Positions 1 to 8,194 of a stretch of DNA of 64,000 nt are shown piece by piece. Origin of the DNA: Lentimicrobiaceae bacterium (GTDB taxonomy: Bacteria > Bacteroidota > Bacteroidia > Bacteroidales > F082). The translations under genes and the position numbers were made by a program. The notes under the pieces were generated by a model. That model worked only from the letters and a program-made list of their open reading frames with translations, did no database searches and had not been told where the DNA came from. The DNA is taken from the NCBI GenBank assembly GCA_018661505.1, contig JABJIE010000028.1:1-64000 (forward strand). Reading direction: 5' to 3'. Numbering within the stretch: position 1 is the first letter of the stretch; the number at the start of each line of letters is the position of its first letter.

Positions 1-1191
1 GTCAAATAAAGAAGAATGTTCAAACCAAGAGAGCATCAATGACCTATATGACGCCTCATTATCTGCAAGTTCTCGAATTATTTCCATTTCAGTTCTTGCA
101 TGCGATAACATATCAACAAAATTGTAAACGATTACATTAAACTCTGTATCCATAAGGTTTGATATATTTTCGAATAACTTACGACCTGCATTCAGGTTTA
201 GGATTTTATTGTAAGAGATTGAAGTTTTGCGACCAAACCTTTTGAATTGCTCTTTCAGCAATTCTTGCTCAAATTTATTTTTTGTTCCTTCCTCATGTTC
301 ATCAACCCAATAATCTCTGTATTTATTTCTTATTTCGTTGGGCATCATGCCAGCAAATATGGCATTTCTTGCATATTGAGTGGTTGTGGGTATAATGCTA
401 TAATACAAACTTTCATTCTCAACGCGAAAGTATTGCTCAATAAGAGGTTTTATTATTGTCCATTGGTCAAATCTAAGGTTATCGATTAGCAGCATAAATA
501 CTTGCTTTCCATTGTCAAGTAATGGGAAAATATAATCTTTTACAAGGGTGTGCGAAAGTGTTGGTTTGGAATCAGTATTACCATCTAACCAATCCTTATA
601 ATTTCTTTCATAATATTTAGCAAATGAATTATTTGCCTCTTGTTTTTGGATATTTAAAACTTCAACCATACCCTTATCATCGGATTTATCCAAATCAAAT
701 TCATATCTGGTTAAATCACGGTAAACATCAACCCACTCACTGAAATCAAGTCTATCGGTTATTCTCATACCCAATTCTCGGAACTGCTGCTGATAGGTAA
801 CTGTTGCTTTTTCTCCTGCAAGTTTTCTGTTTTCAAGATTACGCTTTAGAGATAATAGTATCTGACTGGGTTTAACTGGCTTTATTAAATAATCTGCAAT
901 ATTAGATCCTATGGCATCTTCCATAATTGACTCTTCTTCACTTTTAGTTATCATAACTACAGGAAGGTTAGCATTATTTTTTTTGATATGTTCAAGAGCT
1001 TCTATTCCACTCATGCCTGGCATCTGCTCATCCAAAAATACTATGTCGTAGTAATTTTCTGAAATCATTTCAATGGCTTCATCTCCACTAACAACAGCAT
1101 CAACATCATAACCTTTTTCTTCTAGAAAAATGATATGTGGTCTAAGCATTTCTATTTCATCATCAGCCCAAAGGATTTTTATTCTACTCAT
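1..1191 (-). CDS. porX: PorX-type response regulator with PglZ domain (partial, 3' end outside window)
   Basis: The reading frame starts at an ATG on the minus strand (1191) and runs off the left edge after 397 codons; the family is usually a little over 500 residues, so the last quarter is missing. The N-terminal ~120 residues are a CheY-like receiver: acidic pair in WADDE, phospho-acceptor Asp in FLDEQMPG, Lys in LIKPVKP. From about residue 200 a PglZ (alkaline-phosphatase-like) domain follows, with the LLIDNLRFDQW metal-binding motif, a Thr-rich IIPTTTQ stretch and a later NFVDMLSHAR motif. This receiver-PglZ architecture is that of PorX, which acts with the kinase PorY and an ECF sigma factor to control type IX secretion in Bacteroidota. 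No porY-like gene is adjacent. It is divergent from the HD-domain gene. Confidence 0.9.
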   Translation of the reverse strand, partial: MSRIKILWADDEIEMLRPHIIFLEEKGYDVDAVVSGDEAIEMISENYYDIVFLDEQMPGMSGIEALEHIKKNNANLPVVMITKSEEESIMEDAIGSNIADYLIKPVKPSQILLSLKRNLENRKLAGEKATVTYQQQFRELGMRITDRLDFSEWVDVYRDLTRYEFDLDKSDDKGMVEVLNIQKQEANNSFAKYYERNYKDWLDGNTDSKPTLSHTLVKDYIFPLLDNGKQVFMLLIDNLRFDQWTIIKPLIEQYFRVENESLYYSIIPTTTQYARNAIFAGMMPNEIRNKYRDYWVDEHEEGTKNKFEQELLKEQFKRFGRKTSISYNKILNLNAGRKLFENISNLMDTEFNVIVYNFVDMLSHARTEMEIIRELADNEASYRSLMLSWFEHSSLFD

Positions 1192-1195
1192 ACTA

Positions 1196-1225
1196 TTTGG
1201 ATATTATTTAAATCAGTTAAATTTG
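1196..1225 (+). promoter_or_regulatory. Candidate Bacteroidota promoter for the HD-domain gene
   Basis: TTTG at 1196-1199 is followed after 18 bp by TAAATTTG at 1218-1225. This fits the Bacteroidota -33/-7 pattern (TTTG, about 19 bp, TAnnTTTG). It lies in the divergent gap between porX and the HD-domain gene and points toward the latter, giving a leader of about 100 nt. Motif match only. Confidence 0.45.
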
Positions 1226-1330
1226 TGAAGTTGTAATCACTTTACCAACTGGTAAAATCATATAAACAATGTCAAAAGAAAACATTTATTGTGCCGGTGA
1301 TTGACACGTATCACAAAATTAACAATTTTT

Positions 1331-2572
1331 ATGAGGGTAGTAAAGGTGAATAAACGCAAAATATTTAACGATCCTGTATATGGTTTCGTTACAATTCCAG
1401 ATGAATTAATTTTCGATATAATTGAGCATAAATATTTTCAGCGCCTAAGAAGAATTAAACAACTTGGACTAACTCATTTAGTATATCCAGGGGCATTACA
1501 TACGAGATTTCAACATTCCTTAGGTGCAATGCATCTGATGTTGAAGGCAATGGGTGAATTGACCTTTAAAGGACATGAAATTTCATCTGATGAAGTTTCT
1601 GGCGCAGCAATAGCCATCTTGCTTCATGATATTGGTCATGGACCTTATTCTCATGCGCTGGAACAATCCATAGTAGATGATGTAAGCCATGAACAGATCT
1701 CTAAGGTTTTTATGGATAATCTTAATTCGGAATTTGATGGAAAACTCAGTATAGCTATAGACATATTCTTGAATAACTATAAAAAGGGATTTCTTCATAA
1801 GCTTGTAAGTGGGCAGTTTGACATGGATAGACTAGATTATTTAAAACGGGATAGCTTTTTTACGGGTGTATCAGAAGGTACTGTTAATTATGAAAGATTA
1901 TTAAGTATGCTGAATATACATGATGATGAGATAGTTATGGAGGAGAAGGGTATTTACTCAGTTGAAAAGTTTCTAATGGCAAGAAGATTAATGTATTGGC
2001 AGGTTTATTTACACAAAACTGTTCTTATTGCCGAATATACAATAATGAACGTGTTGAAAAGAGCAAAGGAATTGAGTTTACAAGGATTAGATTTATTTGC
2101 AACTCCAGCGCTGTCATTCTTTCTTAAAAACAAGGTTAAAATAGGAGATTTTGAGAATAATCCTGAAGTTCTGCATCAGTTCTCCATGTTAGACGACTAC
2201 GACATATCAGCATCTTTGAAGGTGTGGACTAACAATAGTGATTTCATATTGTCTTTTTTAAGCCAAAGTTTAGTCAATAGAAAGCTATTTCGAATAGAAA
2301 TTCAGAATGAGCCATTTAGTGCGGATATGGTTGATAATATTAGAAAAAAAGTAATGAATAAATTTGGTTTAGATAAGTCCGAGATTGATTATTTTGTAAT
2401 TAACGAAAAAACAACAAATTATACTTATAAACCCGGCTCTGGAAATATAAGTATCCTTCAGAAAGATGGAAATATAGTTGATGTAATTAAAGCTACAGAC
2501 GATTTAAACATAAACTTGCTCAATAAACCTACAACTAAGTATTTTTTGTCATATCCCAAGTTAATGGGCTGA
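1331..2572 (+). CDS. HD-domain phosphohydrolase (dGTPase/SAMHD1-like)
   Basis: A 413-residue protein of the HD superfamily. The metal-binding elements are visible near the N-terminus: HTRFQHSLGAMH, then HDIGHGPYSH with the defining His-Asp pair, then DMDRLDYLKRD near residue 165. The opening block (DPVYGFVTIP, then YFQRLRRIKQLG) is typical of the dNTPase-like HD proteins found widely in Bacteroidota. Family members hydrolyse phosphate bonds of nucleotides, but the substrate cannot be read from sequence. I chose the ATG at 1331; an in-frame TTG at 1301 would add ten residues that do not resemble the family. It is cytoplasmic, with no signal peptide, and stands alone between porX and the next transcription unit. 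Confidence 0.85.
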   Translation: MRVVKVNKRKIFNDPVYGFVTIPDELIFDIIEHKYFQRLRRIKQLGLTHLVYPGALHTRFQHSLGAMHLMLKAMGELTFKGHEISSDEVSGAAIAILLHDIGHGPYSHALEQSIVDDVSHEQISKVFMDNLNSEFDGKLSIAIDIFLNNYKKGFLHKLVSGQFDMDRLDYLKRDSFFTGVSEGTVNYERLLSMLNIHDDEIVMEEKGIYSVEKFLMARRLMYWQVYLHKTVLIAEYTIMNVLKRAKELSLQGLDLFATPALSFFLKNKVKIGDFENNPEVLHQFSMLDDYDISASLKVWTNNSDFILSFLSQSLVNRKLFRIEIQNEPFSADMVDNIRKKVMNKFGLDKSEIDYFVINEKTTNYTYKPGSGNISILQKDGNIVDVIKATDDLNINLLNKPTTKYFLSYPKLMG

Positions 2573-2641
2573 TAATATGTCTTTTGGAATTTTTAGAATT
2601 TATTATGTCTGAATAGTTATTTGCGAAATTTCTCCCTGCCC

Positions 2642-2659
2642 AATATTTAATTAAATATT
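2642..2659. repeat. 18-bp perfect AT-only palindrome
   Basis: AATATTTAATTAAATATT equals its own reverse complement. It lies in the gap between the HD-domain gene and the propeller protein. It could form a weak hairpin at the 3' end of the HD transcript or be an operator; being all A/T, chance is also possible. Confidence 0.4.
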
Positions 2660-2670
2660 TCTTAAACCAT

Positions 2671-2690
2671 ATTAACACCAACATGTTAAT
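2671..2690. promoter_or_regulatory. Inverted repeat ATTAACA-N6-TGTTAAT upstream of the propeller/ExbB region
   Basis: Seven-base perfect arms, 2671-2677 and 2684-2690, separated by six bases. The repeat sits about 40 bp upstream of a TAATTTTG -7-like box. The arm contains the same TTAACA hexamer found in phased copies at 39159-39195 and at the two SusC promoters, here in inverted rather than direct arrangement. Candidate regulator site. Confidence 0.35.
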
Positions 2691-2729
2691 TATCAGATAT
2701 CAATTTATGATACCCTCATTGTTTTATTC

Positions 2730-2737
2730 TAATTTTG
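2730..2737 (+). promoter_or_regulatory. Candidate -7 box for the propeller-protein gene
   Basis: TAATTTTG matches TAnnTTTG and lies 19 bp before the ATG at 2757, implying a very short leader. No convincing -33 box is seen upstream, so activation by a regulator bound near 2671-2690 is conceivable. Confidence 0.35.
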
Positions 2738-2756
2738 TATTACAAATAGCACCTAT

Positions 2757-5423
2757 ATGTCAAAGAAAAATATTGTTATTTATATCTTATTTATTTTACT
2801 TGTAATTATCGCATCTTTTTGGTTCGCTTTGAATAATACTTTCCAAAAAGCTGGCTCCCCTCTCGACATAATTGCAAATGATGTGGCTATTTTTATAGAA
2901 ATTGATAACCCATCAAAAGTATATTCCATATTAAATAGTAATAACCCGTTTTGGGAAAACTTATTAAAAGCTGAATCAATAGATCAGTTTAACAACAATT
3001 TTGCATATATAGATAATCTAATTGACGGAGATGATATGTTTTTTGATGGACCTTTATCCATTGGAATTTTCTCTGACACCACTAACTTTTTAGATGTCGC
3101 TATTTTATCACCTAATAGCCGAAAGATATCTTTAAATGCACTAAAAAAGATACTTGAGCCAAAGCTTAAAAGAGAGTACGGCATCACAAATATTGATGGA
3201 AATATTGATGGCTTTAAAATAGTGGATGCTGATTCGAAATTAAGTCAGTATATAGTATCAATCAATGGGGTATTTGTATATAGTACATCCAAAAAGCTTA
3301 TTATGAAATTACAAAATGCCTCAAATACATTGGGTGTGTTAAGTAATGATACCATTTTTACAAACCTTAGAAAAACTGCTGGTTCTAAGGCACACGGACG
3401 GATCTTTATTAATTATTCCAAATTTGCTGAGTTATTATCTCCCATAATAGCAATTGACAGAAGAGAGGATTTTAATTGGCTAAGTAATTTTGCAAGCTGG
3501 ACAGAAATGGATCTTCAAATAAAAACTAATGAGATATTATTATCTGGATTTACATCTTCTGAGAGCAATAAGTACATTTCGGCAATAAGTAATTCTAAAC
3601 CCATAAAGATGGGAGTGGCAAATGTGCTACCCTTCAATACAAATCAAATGCTTTGGATAGGAGTAAGTGACTTTGGAGATTTTTACCGAAAGATATTTAC
3701 AAACTCCGCTTCAGAAAAATTATCTGCTAGGTTAAATTATAATATTGGAGATGTGGTAAGTGCTTTAAATGGAGAATTTGCCTTTGCCACAAATTCTGGT
3801 ACAATATCCGAGGTAAAAGGTAATTCATGGATAGCAGCTGGAGTTAGAGACAAAGAAGATGCCATTGGAATATTTAAATCCATTGATGTAAATACTGGTA
3901 ATAAAAAGGAATCAAAATATAATGGATACAAAATAAGACAGATTAAAGATGAACAGTTTATTTCCGGATTATTTGGGAAAGCTTTCTCAACAATTAAGAG
4001 TAATTATTACACTTTTATTTCGGATTATGTCATTTTTGCAAATTCCGAGAGTTCCCTAATAAACCTGATCAACTTTATAGAAACTGGTAAAACTTTAGAT
4101 CTAAACGACAATTATAAGGACTTTTCAGATAATATTTCAACTAATTCCAACTTGTTACTGTATTTTGAACCTAGCGATATTCTCAAAAGAGTTAATAGTT
4201 ACTTAAACCAAAATACATCACGATCATTTGAGTCGGAAAATGAAGTTTTATCCTCTATTCAGGGAATTTCAATTCAAATGACTTCAGGTATTCCATATGT
4301 TTTTACCAATGCATACCTAAAACATTCTGATGAATATCACGAAGAAAACCTAGCAACATGGAAAGTTAACGTTGATGATGAAATTTTAAATGGACCTTTC
4401 CTGGTTAATGATCATCAAACCAATTCAAAGAATATTATAATATTTGATAAAAACCATAATATGTACCTTTTAAATTCAGAGGGTAAAATTATGTGGGAGA
4501 AAAAAATTGATAATGCCCCAATCAGTGATATTTATGAGATTGATTTCTATAAAAATAGAAAGATTCAGTATTTATTCAATACCAATGATTTTATTTATTT
4601 ACTTGATAAGAAAGGACGAGATGTAACTGGATACCCAAAGAAATTGCATACAAAAGCAACAAATGGACTTGTTGTTTTTGATTACTTAAAGAAAAAGGAC
4701 TATCGAATTTTATTGGCACAATCTGATAAAAAAGTTTACAATTATTCAAAAACTGGCAAGGAAATAAAGGGATGGAGTCTGCCAAGAATGCAGAGCATTG
4801 TAAATAAGCCAATAGAAAGGTTAATGGTAAATAATAAGGATTATATAATAATTACGGACCTAGGTAACCAAATAAAGATTGTTGATAGAAAGGGTAAACG
4901 CCGTATTAAACTTAAAGGCACCCTAAACAAAGCGAAGAATTCAGATTTCTATGTTAACAAAACCAATAGTAAAGGGATTATCATTACAACTAATGTCAAT
5001 GGTAAGTTGATTTATATTTCCTCTTCAGGGAATTTAAACACCACTGATTTTGGTAATTTTAGTGGAAATCATTTTTTCCTTTATGAGGATTTTAACGGCG
5101 ACGGGTCAAAAGATTTCATATACATAGATAAAGGTAAACTAAAAGTGTTTGACAGATTTAAAAAGGAGCTATTTAATTATGATTTTGGCTCTGATATTTC
5201 CATAAGACCAATGTTTTTTGAACTTGATACCAAGCAAAAGGTTCTTGGAATTGTTGATGATGATGAAAAAATAATTTACCTTTTTGATAAGAAGGGTAAC
5301 ATAATAATCAGTAAGGGATTGGTTGGGGAAAGGCAGTTTACCATTGGCAAGCTTTCAGCCAGCAATAAAATTAATTTGGTTTCAGCTTCCGGAAATACAC
5401 TTTATAATTATCGAATTAAATAG
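2757..5423 (+). CDS. Membrane-anchored protein with DUF3352-like N-terminal part and C-terminal beta-propeller-like part
   Basis: An 888-residue protein. Residues ~5-26 form one hydrophobic anchor, so most of it should be periplasmic. Residues ~35-540 resemble the DUF3352-type proteins of Bacteroidota (IANDVAIFIEI start, repeated short hydrophobic strands), a group of unknown function. From about 550 onward there are repeated blade-like strands (LLNSEGKIMWEKKI, YLLDKKGRDVTGYPKKL, IVDRKGKRRI), suggesting a PQQ/WD-like propeller. One segment, DFNGDGSKDF, looks like an FG-GAP/VCBS calcium loop. It lies directly upstream of the exbB-exbD-tonB genes with a 179-bp gap, so co-regulation is possible but not shown. 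Function unknown; a role in envelope assembly or outer-membrane sensing is only inference. Confidence 0.7.
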   Translation: MSKKNIVIYILFILLVIIASFWFALNNTFQKAGSPLDIIANDVAIFIEIDNPSKVYSILNSNNPFWENLLKAESIDQFNNNFAYIDNLIDGDDMFFDGPLSIGIFSDTTNFLDVAILSPNSRKISLNALKKILEPKLKREYGITNIDGNIDGFKIVDADSKLSQYIVSINGVFVYSTSKKLIMKLQNASNTLGVLSNDTIFTNLRKTAGSKAHGRIFINYSKFAELLSPIIAIDRREDFNWLSNFASWTEMDLQIKTNEILLSGFTSSESNKYISAISNSKPIKMGVANVLPFNTNQMLWIGVSDFGDFYRKIFTNSASEKLSARLNYNIGDVVSALNGEFAFATNSGTISEVKGNSWIAAGVRDKEDAIGIFKSIDVNTGNKKESKYNGYKIRQIKDEQFISGLFGKAFSTIKSNYYTFISDYVIFANSESSLINLINFIETGKTLDLNDNYKDFSDNISTNSNLLLYFEPSDILKRVNSYLNQNTSRSFESENEVLSSIQGISIQMTSGIPYVFTNAYLKHSDEYHEENLATWKVNVDDEILNGPFLVNDHQTNSKNIIIFDKNHNMYLLNSEGKIMWEKKIDNAPISDIYEIDFYKNRKIQYLFNTNDFIYLLDKKGRDVTGYPKKLHTKATNGLVVFDYLKKKDYRILLAQSDKKVYNYSKTGKEIKGWSLPRMQSIVNKPIERLMVNNKDYIIITDLGNQIKIVDRKGKRRIKLKGTLNKAKNSDFYVNKTNSKGIIITTNVNGKLIYISSSGNLNTTDFGNFSGNHFFLYEDFNGDGSKDFIYIDKGKLKVFDRFKKELFNYDFGSDISIRPMFFELDTKQKVLGIVDDDEKIIYLFDKKGNIIISKGLVGERQFTIGKLSASNKINLVSASGNTLYNYRIK

Positions 5424-5602
5424 TAAATACTTATTTGCTTCAATCATAATATTATACATTACCTAAGTAAGTTTGAATAATAATATTTTACTATATCAGT
5501 TTATATTAACAGAGATATGTTTAAAAAACAGAATCACTTAAGGAAGAGATTATTTTTATCAAAGTACTTTTACGCATTCAATTTATACTCCAATTCTAAT
5601 TA

Positions 5603-6304
5603 ATGATGATAACAGGAATAATATTACAAATTCAGGAAACAGCAAGTATTCTTTCGGGAACAGATAGTGAAGGTGAAATTACGCTTCCCATAATAGATCT
5701 TGTTATGAAAGGCGGTTGGATTATGGGCGTAATTGGCGTTTTGTCAATTATTGCAGTATATATTTTCATCGAGAGATTTTTTGTAATAGGACGTGCAAAA
5801 AAAGAGGACAAGAACTTCATGAACAGTATAAGAAAATATATTCATGAAGGTAAACTTGAATCTGCTCAGGCTCTTTGTTTAACAAACAATAGCCCAATAG
5901 GCAGAATGATAAGCAAGGGTTTATCAAGAATTAGCAGGCCGCTAAGCGATATTAATGCCGCAATTGAGAATACTGGTAAGCTTGAAGTTTCAAAGCTTGA
6001 GAAAAATGTTGCTGGCCTTGCAACAATTGCTGGTGCAGCCCCTATGTTGGGGTTTTTGGGCACCGTCATAGGTATGATAAGAGCATTCTATGATATGTCC
6101 ATGGCTGGTAATAATATTAATATTGAACTACTTTCCAGAGGTATATATCAGGCTATGATAACCACAGTAGGAGGACTTGTAGTTGGAATAACAGCATATA
6201 TTTTTTACAATATAATTGTTTCCAGAATTCAGTCTGTAGTTTATAAACTAGAGATAAACGCAACTGAATTTATGGATATGCTTCATGAACCTGCAAAAAA
6301 GTAA
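5603..6304 (+). CDS. exbB: ExbB/TolQ/MotA-family proton channel protein
   Basis: A 233-residue inner-membrane protein with three predicted membrane segments: about residues 38-58 (GWIMGVIGVLSIIAVYIFIERFF) and two near 140-165 and 185-210. The family signature is present: GLATIAGAAPMLGFLGTVIGMI, then GIYQAMITTVGGLVVGI. ExbB forms the pentameric proton channel that, with ExbD, powers TonB. The next gene starts 3 bp after this one, and a TonB gene follows, so this is a classical exbB-exbD-tonB operon. It would energise the TonB-dependent receptors encoded elsewhere in the window. The ATG at 5603 is immediately followed by a second ATG; either may be used. Confidence 0.93.
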   Translation: MMITGIILQIQETASILSGTDSEGEITLPIIDLVMKGGWIMGVIGVLSIIAVYIFIERFFVIGRAKKEDKNFMNSIRKYIHEGKLESAQALCLTNNSPIGRMISKGLSRISRPLSDINAAIENTGKLEVSKLEKNVAGLATIAGAAPMLGFLGTVIGMIRAFYDMSMAGNNINIELLSRGIYQAMITTVGGLVVGITAYIFYNIIVSRIQSVVYKLEINATEFMDMLHEPAKK

Positions 6305-6307
6305 ACG

Positions 6308-6721
6308 ATGGCAATTCAAATGCGAAATAAAAGAGATACTAGTTTTAGCATGTCATCTATGTCTGATATGGTTTTTCTTTTACTAATATTTTTTATGCTT
6401 ACATCCACATTGGTTGCTCCGAATGCTATAAAGCTCTTGCTTCCCAATAGCAATAGTAAAACAATGTCAAAGCAAACGGTTACAGTATATATAAATAAAG
6501 CCAGAAATATATATGTGGAAGATCGTAAAGTTGAGCCCGTAAATCTTGAGAATGTATTATATGGATTAATTCGAAATGAAAGTACTGCATCAATTGTTTT
6601 GAGGTCCGACAAATCCGCTCCAGTCCAAGACATTGTTGTTGTAATAGATGCAGTAAATGAAATCAATAGTAAGCATGGTACTCAGCATAAAGTTATTTTG
6701 GCAACAAAGCCCAGGCGTTGA
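6308..6721 (+). CDS. exbD: ExbD/TolR-family biopolymer transport protein
   Basis: A 137-residue protein with one N-terminal membrane helix preceded by positive residues. The helix carries the conserved proton-handling Asp (SMSDMVFLLLIFFML). The remainder is a periplasmic domain of the expected ExbD size (FVEDRKVEP... IVLRSDKSAPVQDIVVVIDAV pattern). It completes the ExbB-ExbD stator that couples the proton gradient to TonB. The spacing of 3 bp to exbB and 29 bp to tonB supports a single transcript. Confidence 0.92.
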   Translation: MAIQMRNKRDTSFSMSSMSDMVFLLLIFFMLTSTLVAPNAIKLLLPNSNSKTMSKQTVTVYINKARNIYVEDRKVEPVNLENVLYGLIRNESTASIVLRSDKSAPVQDIVVVIDAVNEINSKHGTQHKVILATKPRR

Positions 6722-6750
6722 TTTAGTTTGATATTTGATTTATAATTCCC

Positions 6751-7626
6751 ATGAAATTTGATAAGGATAGACGAAGAGGCTTAATAGGAACCATTTTGGT
6801 ACATTCCTTAATTCTCTTCTTTTTAATACTTATGGCTCTAAGAACACCCTTGCCACTGCCCGGCGAAGAAGGTGTAGAGGTTAACCTTGGATACGATGAA
6901 AACGGACTGGGTGATATACAGAGTGAGACACCTCCAAATATGATATCACCAAAACCAAAACCAAAAAATATTCCGCCACAGGAACCAGAAAAAAGTATAG
7001 AGCCTGTTGAAGAAGGTGTTGTTAATCAGGATGTTGAAGAAGCTCCTGTTATAGAGGAGAAAGAGAAGGACGAACAAGAAGTACAAGAAAATGAGCAAGA
7101 AATCGTAGATGAGACAATAGAAGAACAACCCATCGAAGATATCATAGATTCTTCTTTTATTTATGAAGAAAAAGTTGAAGAGATTGTTTTGGAAGAGCAA
7201 AAGCCAGTTGTTAATACCAGAGCCTTATATACTGGTAGTACAACCAAAGGTCAGGGAACTAGTCAAGGAGTTACTCAGGGTGGTGGTGATCAAGGAAAGC
7301 CATATGGTGATAAAGAGAGCCAAGTATATGATGGAAAGGGTGGTGTTGGAAATGGTATTTCATTTTTTCTTGGTGGACGTGGGTCCTTACTATTGGAAAA
7401 ACCAACTGCGAAATTCAATGAACAAGGTTCTGTTGTGGTTAACATATGGGTTGATCGGGCAGGAATTGTTAAAAAAGCTCAGGTAAGTGCAAAGGGCACA
7501 ACCATAGTTGATCCTAAACTGAAAAAAATTGCTGTTGACGCTGCTTACAATAGTAAATTTGCACAAGATAACAATGCATCTGAACTTCAGAGAGGGACAA
7601 TCACTTATAACTTTATTGTAAGATAA
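6751..7626 (+). CDS. tonB: TonB-family energy transducer
   Basis: A 291-residue protein built as a TonB: a short cytoplasmic start, a membrane helix (~residues 10-29), a long Pro/Glu/Lys-rich spacer (~65-150) able to span the periplasm, a Gly/Gln-rich segment, and a C-terminal domain from ~210 (SVVVNIWVDRAGIVKKAQV ... TITYNFIVR). The C-terminal domain normally binds the TonB box of outer-membrane receptors. The spacer is unusually acidic, with many Glu, compared with the Pro-Lys spacer of enterobacterial TonB; this is common in Bacteroidota. It is the third gene of the exbB-exbD-tonB operon and the likely energy source for the receptors at 9.3, 43.9 and 49.0 kb. Confidence 0.9.
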   Translation: MKFDKDRRRGLIGTILVHSLILFFLILMALRTPLPLPGEEGVEVNLGYDENGLGDIQSETPPNMISPKPKPKNIPPQEPEKSIEPVEEGVVNQDVEEAPVIEEKEKDEQEVQENEQEIVDETIEEQPIEDIIDSSFIYEEKVEEIVLEEQKPVVNTRALYTGSTTKGQGTSQGVTQGGGDQGKPYGDKESQVYDGKGGVGNGISFFLGGRGSLLLEKPTAKFNEQGSVVVNIWVDRAGIVKKAQVSAKGTTIVDPKLKKIAVDAAYNSKFAQDNNASELQRGTITYNFIVR

Positions 7627-7701
7627 CAACTTCCCTTAGGGTCTCACCGATAAAAGACCTCCATTCACCGAAATATTATTTATCCATCTTGTAATTGATT
7701 A

Positions 7702-7709
7702 TATTTTTG
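7702..7709 (+). promoter_or_regulatory. Candidate -7 box for the PspC-domain gene
   Basis: TATTTTTG matches TAnnTTTG and lies 34 bp upstream of the ATG at 7744. No good -33 partner was seen. Confidence 0.3.
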
Positions 7710-7743
7710 CTTAAAAATTAATAGAATCTCTAAAAATTTAATA

Positions 7744-8190
7744 ATGGAAACAAGTAAAAAATTATATCGAGTAAAAGACAAGGAAGTCTTTGGAGGAGTA
7801 TGCGCCGGTCTTGCAGAATATTTTAATATCGATGTCGTGCTCGTAAGAGTAATTTTTGTCTTATTGGCTCTGTTTGGAGGTGGCGGTGTTCTCATATACA
7901 TAATCTTATGGATAGCAGTACCTAATAAACCTTATCAACATCCAAATATCAAAAATGAAACAGATAGCGATCCTTCGGTTGTCAATACAGAAGAAGTCAA
8001 AAAAAAAGAAACCGAAAGTAATTCCAATGGTGGATTAATTGCCGGAGTAATATTAATATTACTAGGAGTTATATTTCTCGGACAACGCATTTTTCCAATT
8101 TATAATATTGGCGATTTATGGCCATTAATACTAGTGGTGGTAGGTGTTATACTTATTAAACCTGATATTTTCAAATCAAATAAAAAATAG
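7744..8190 (+). CDS. PspC-domain membrane protein
   Basis: A 148-residue protein. Residues ~5-60 are a PspC domain: KKLYRVKDKEVFGGVCAGLAEYF, with the membrane helix VRVIFVLLALFGGGGVLIYIILWIAVP. A charged linker (~65-95) leads to two further membrane helices (IAGVILILLGVIFLGQ and DLWPLILVVVGVILI) resembling the LiaI/LiaF-type transmembrane region. PspC proteins belong to envelope-stress responses in many bacteria. The following gene starts 4 bp downstream and shares the LWPLILV-type helix, so the two probably form one envelope-stress or membrane-monitoring unit. The exact role in Bacteroidota is not established. Confidence 0.85.
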   Translation: METSKKLYRVKDKEVFGGVCAGLAEYFNIDVVLVRVIFVLLALFGGGGVLIYIILWIAVPNKPYQHPNIKNETDSDPSVVNTEEVKKKETESNSNGGLIAGVILILLGVIFLGQRIFPIYNIGDLWPLILVVVGVILIKPDIFKSNKK

Positions 8191-8194
8191 TAGC

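Noticed and set aside
247..489. 80-codon plus-strand frame inside porX
   Set aside because: It lies wholly in the coding strand's complement of a well-supported PorX domain and is low-complexity hydrophobic.
7163..7486. 107-codon frame inside tonB
   Set aside because: It is a shifted frame of the Pro/Glu-rich and Gly-rich tonB region, with no family match.
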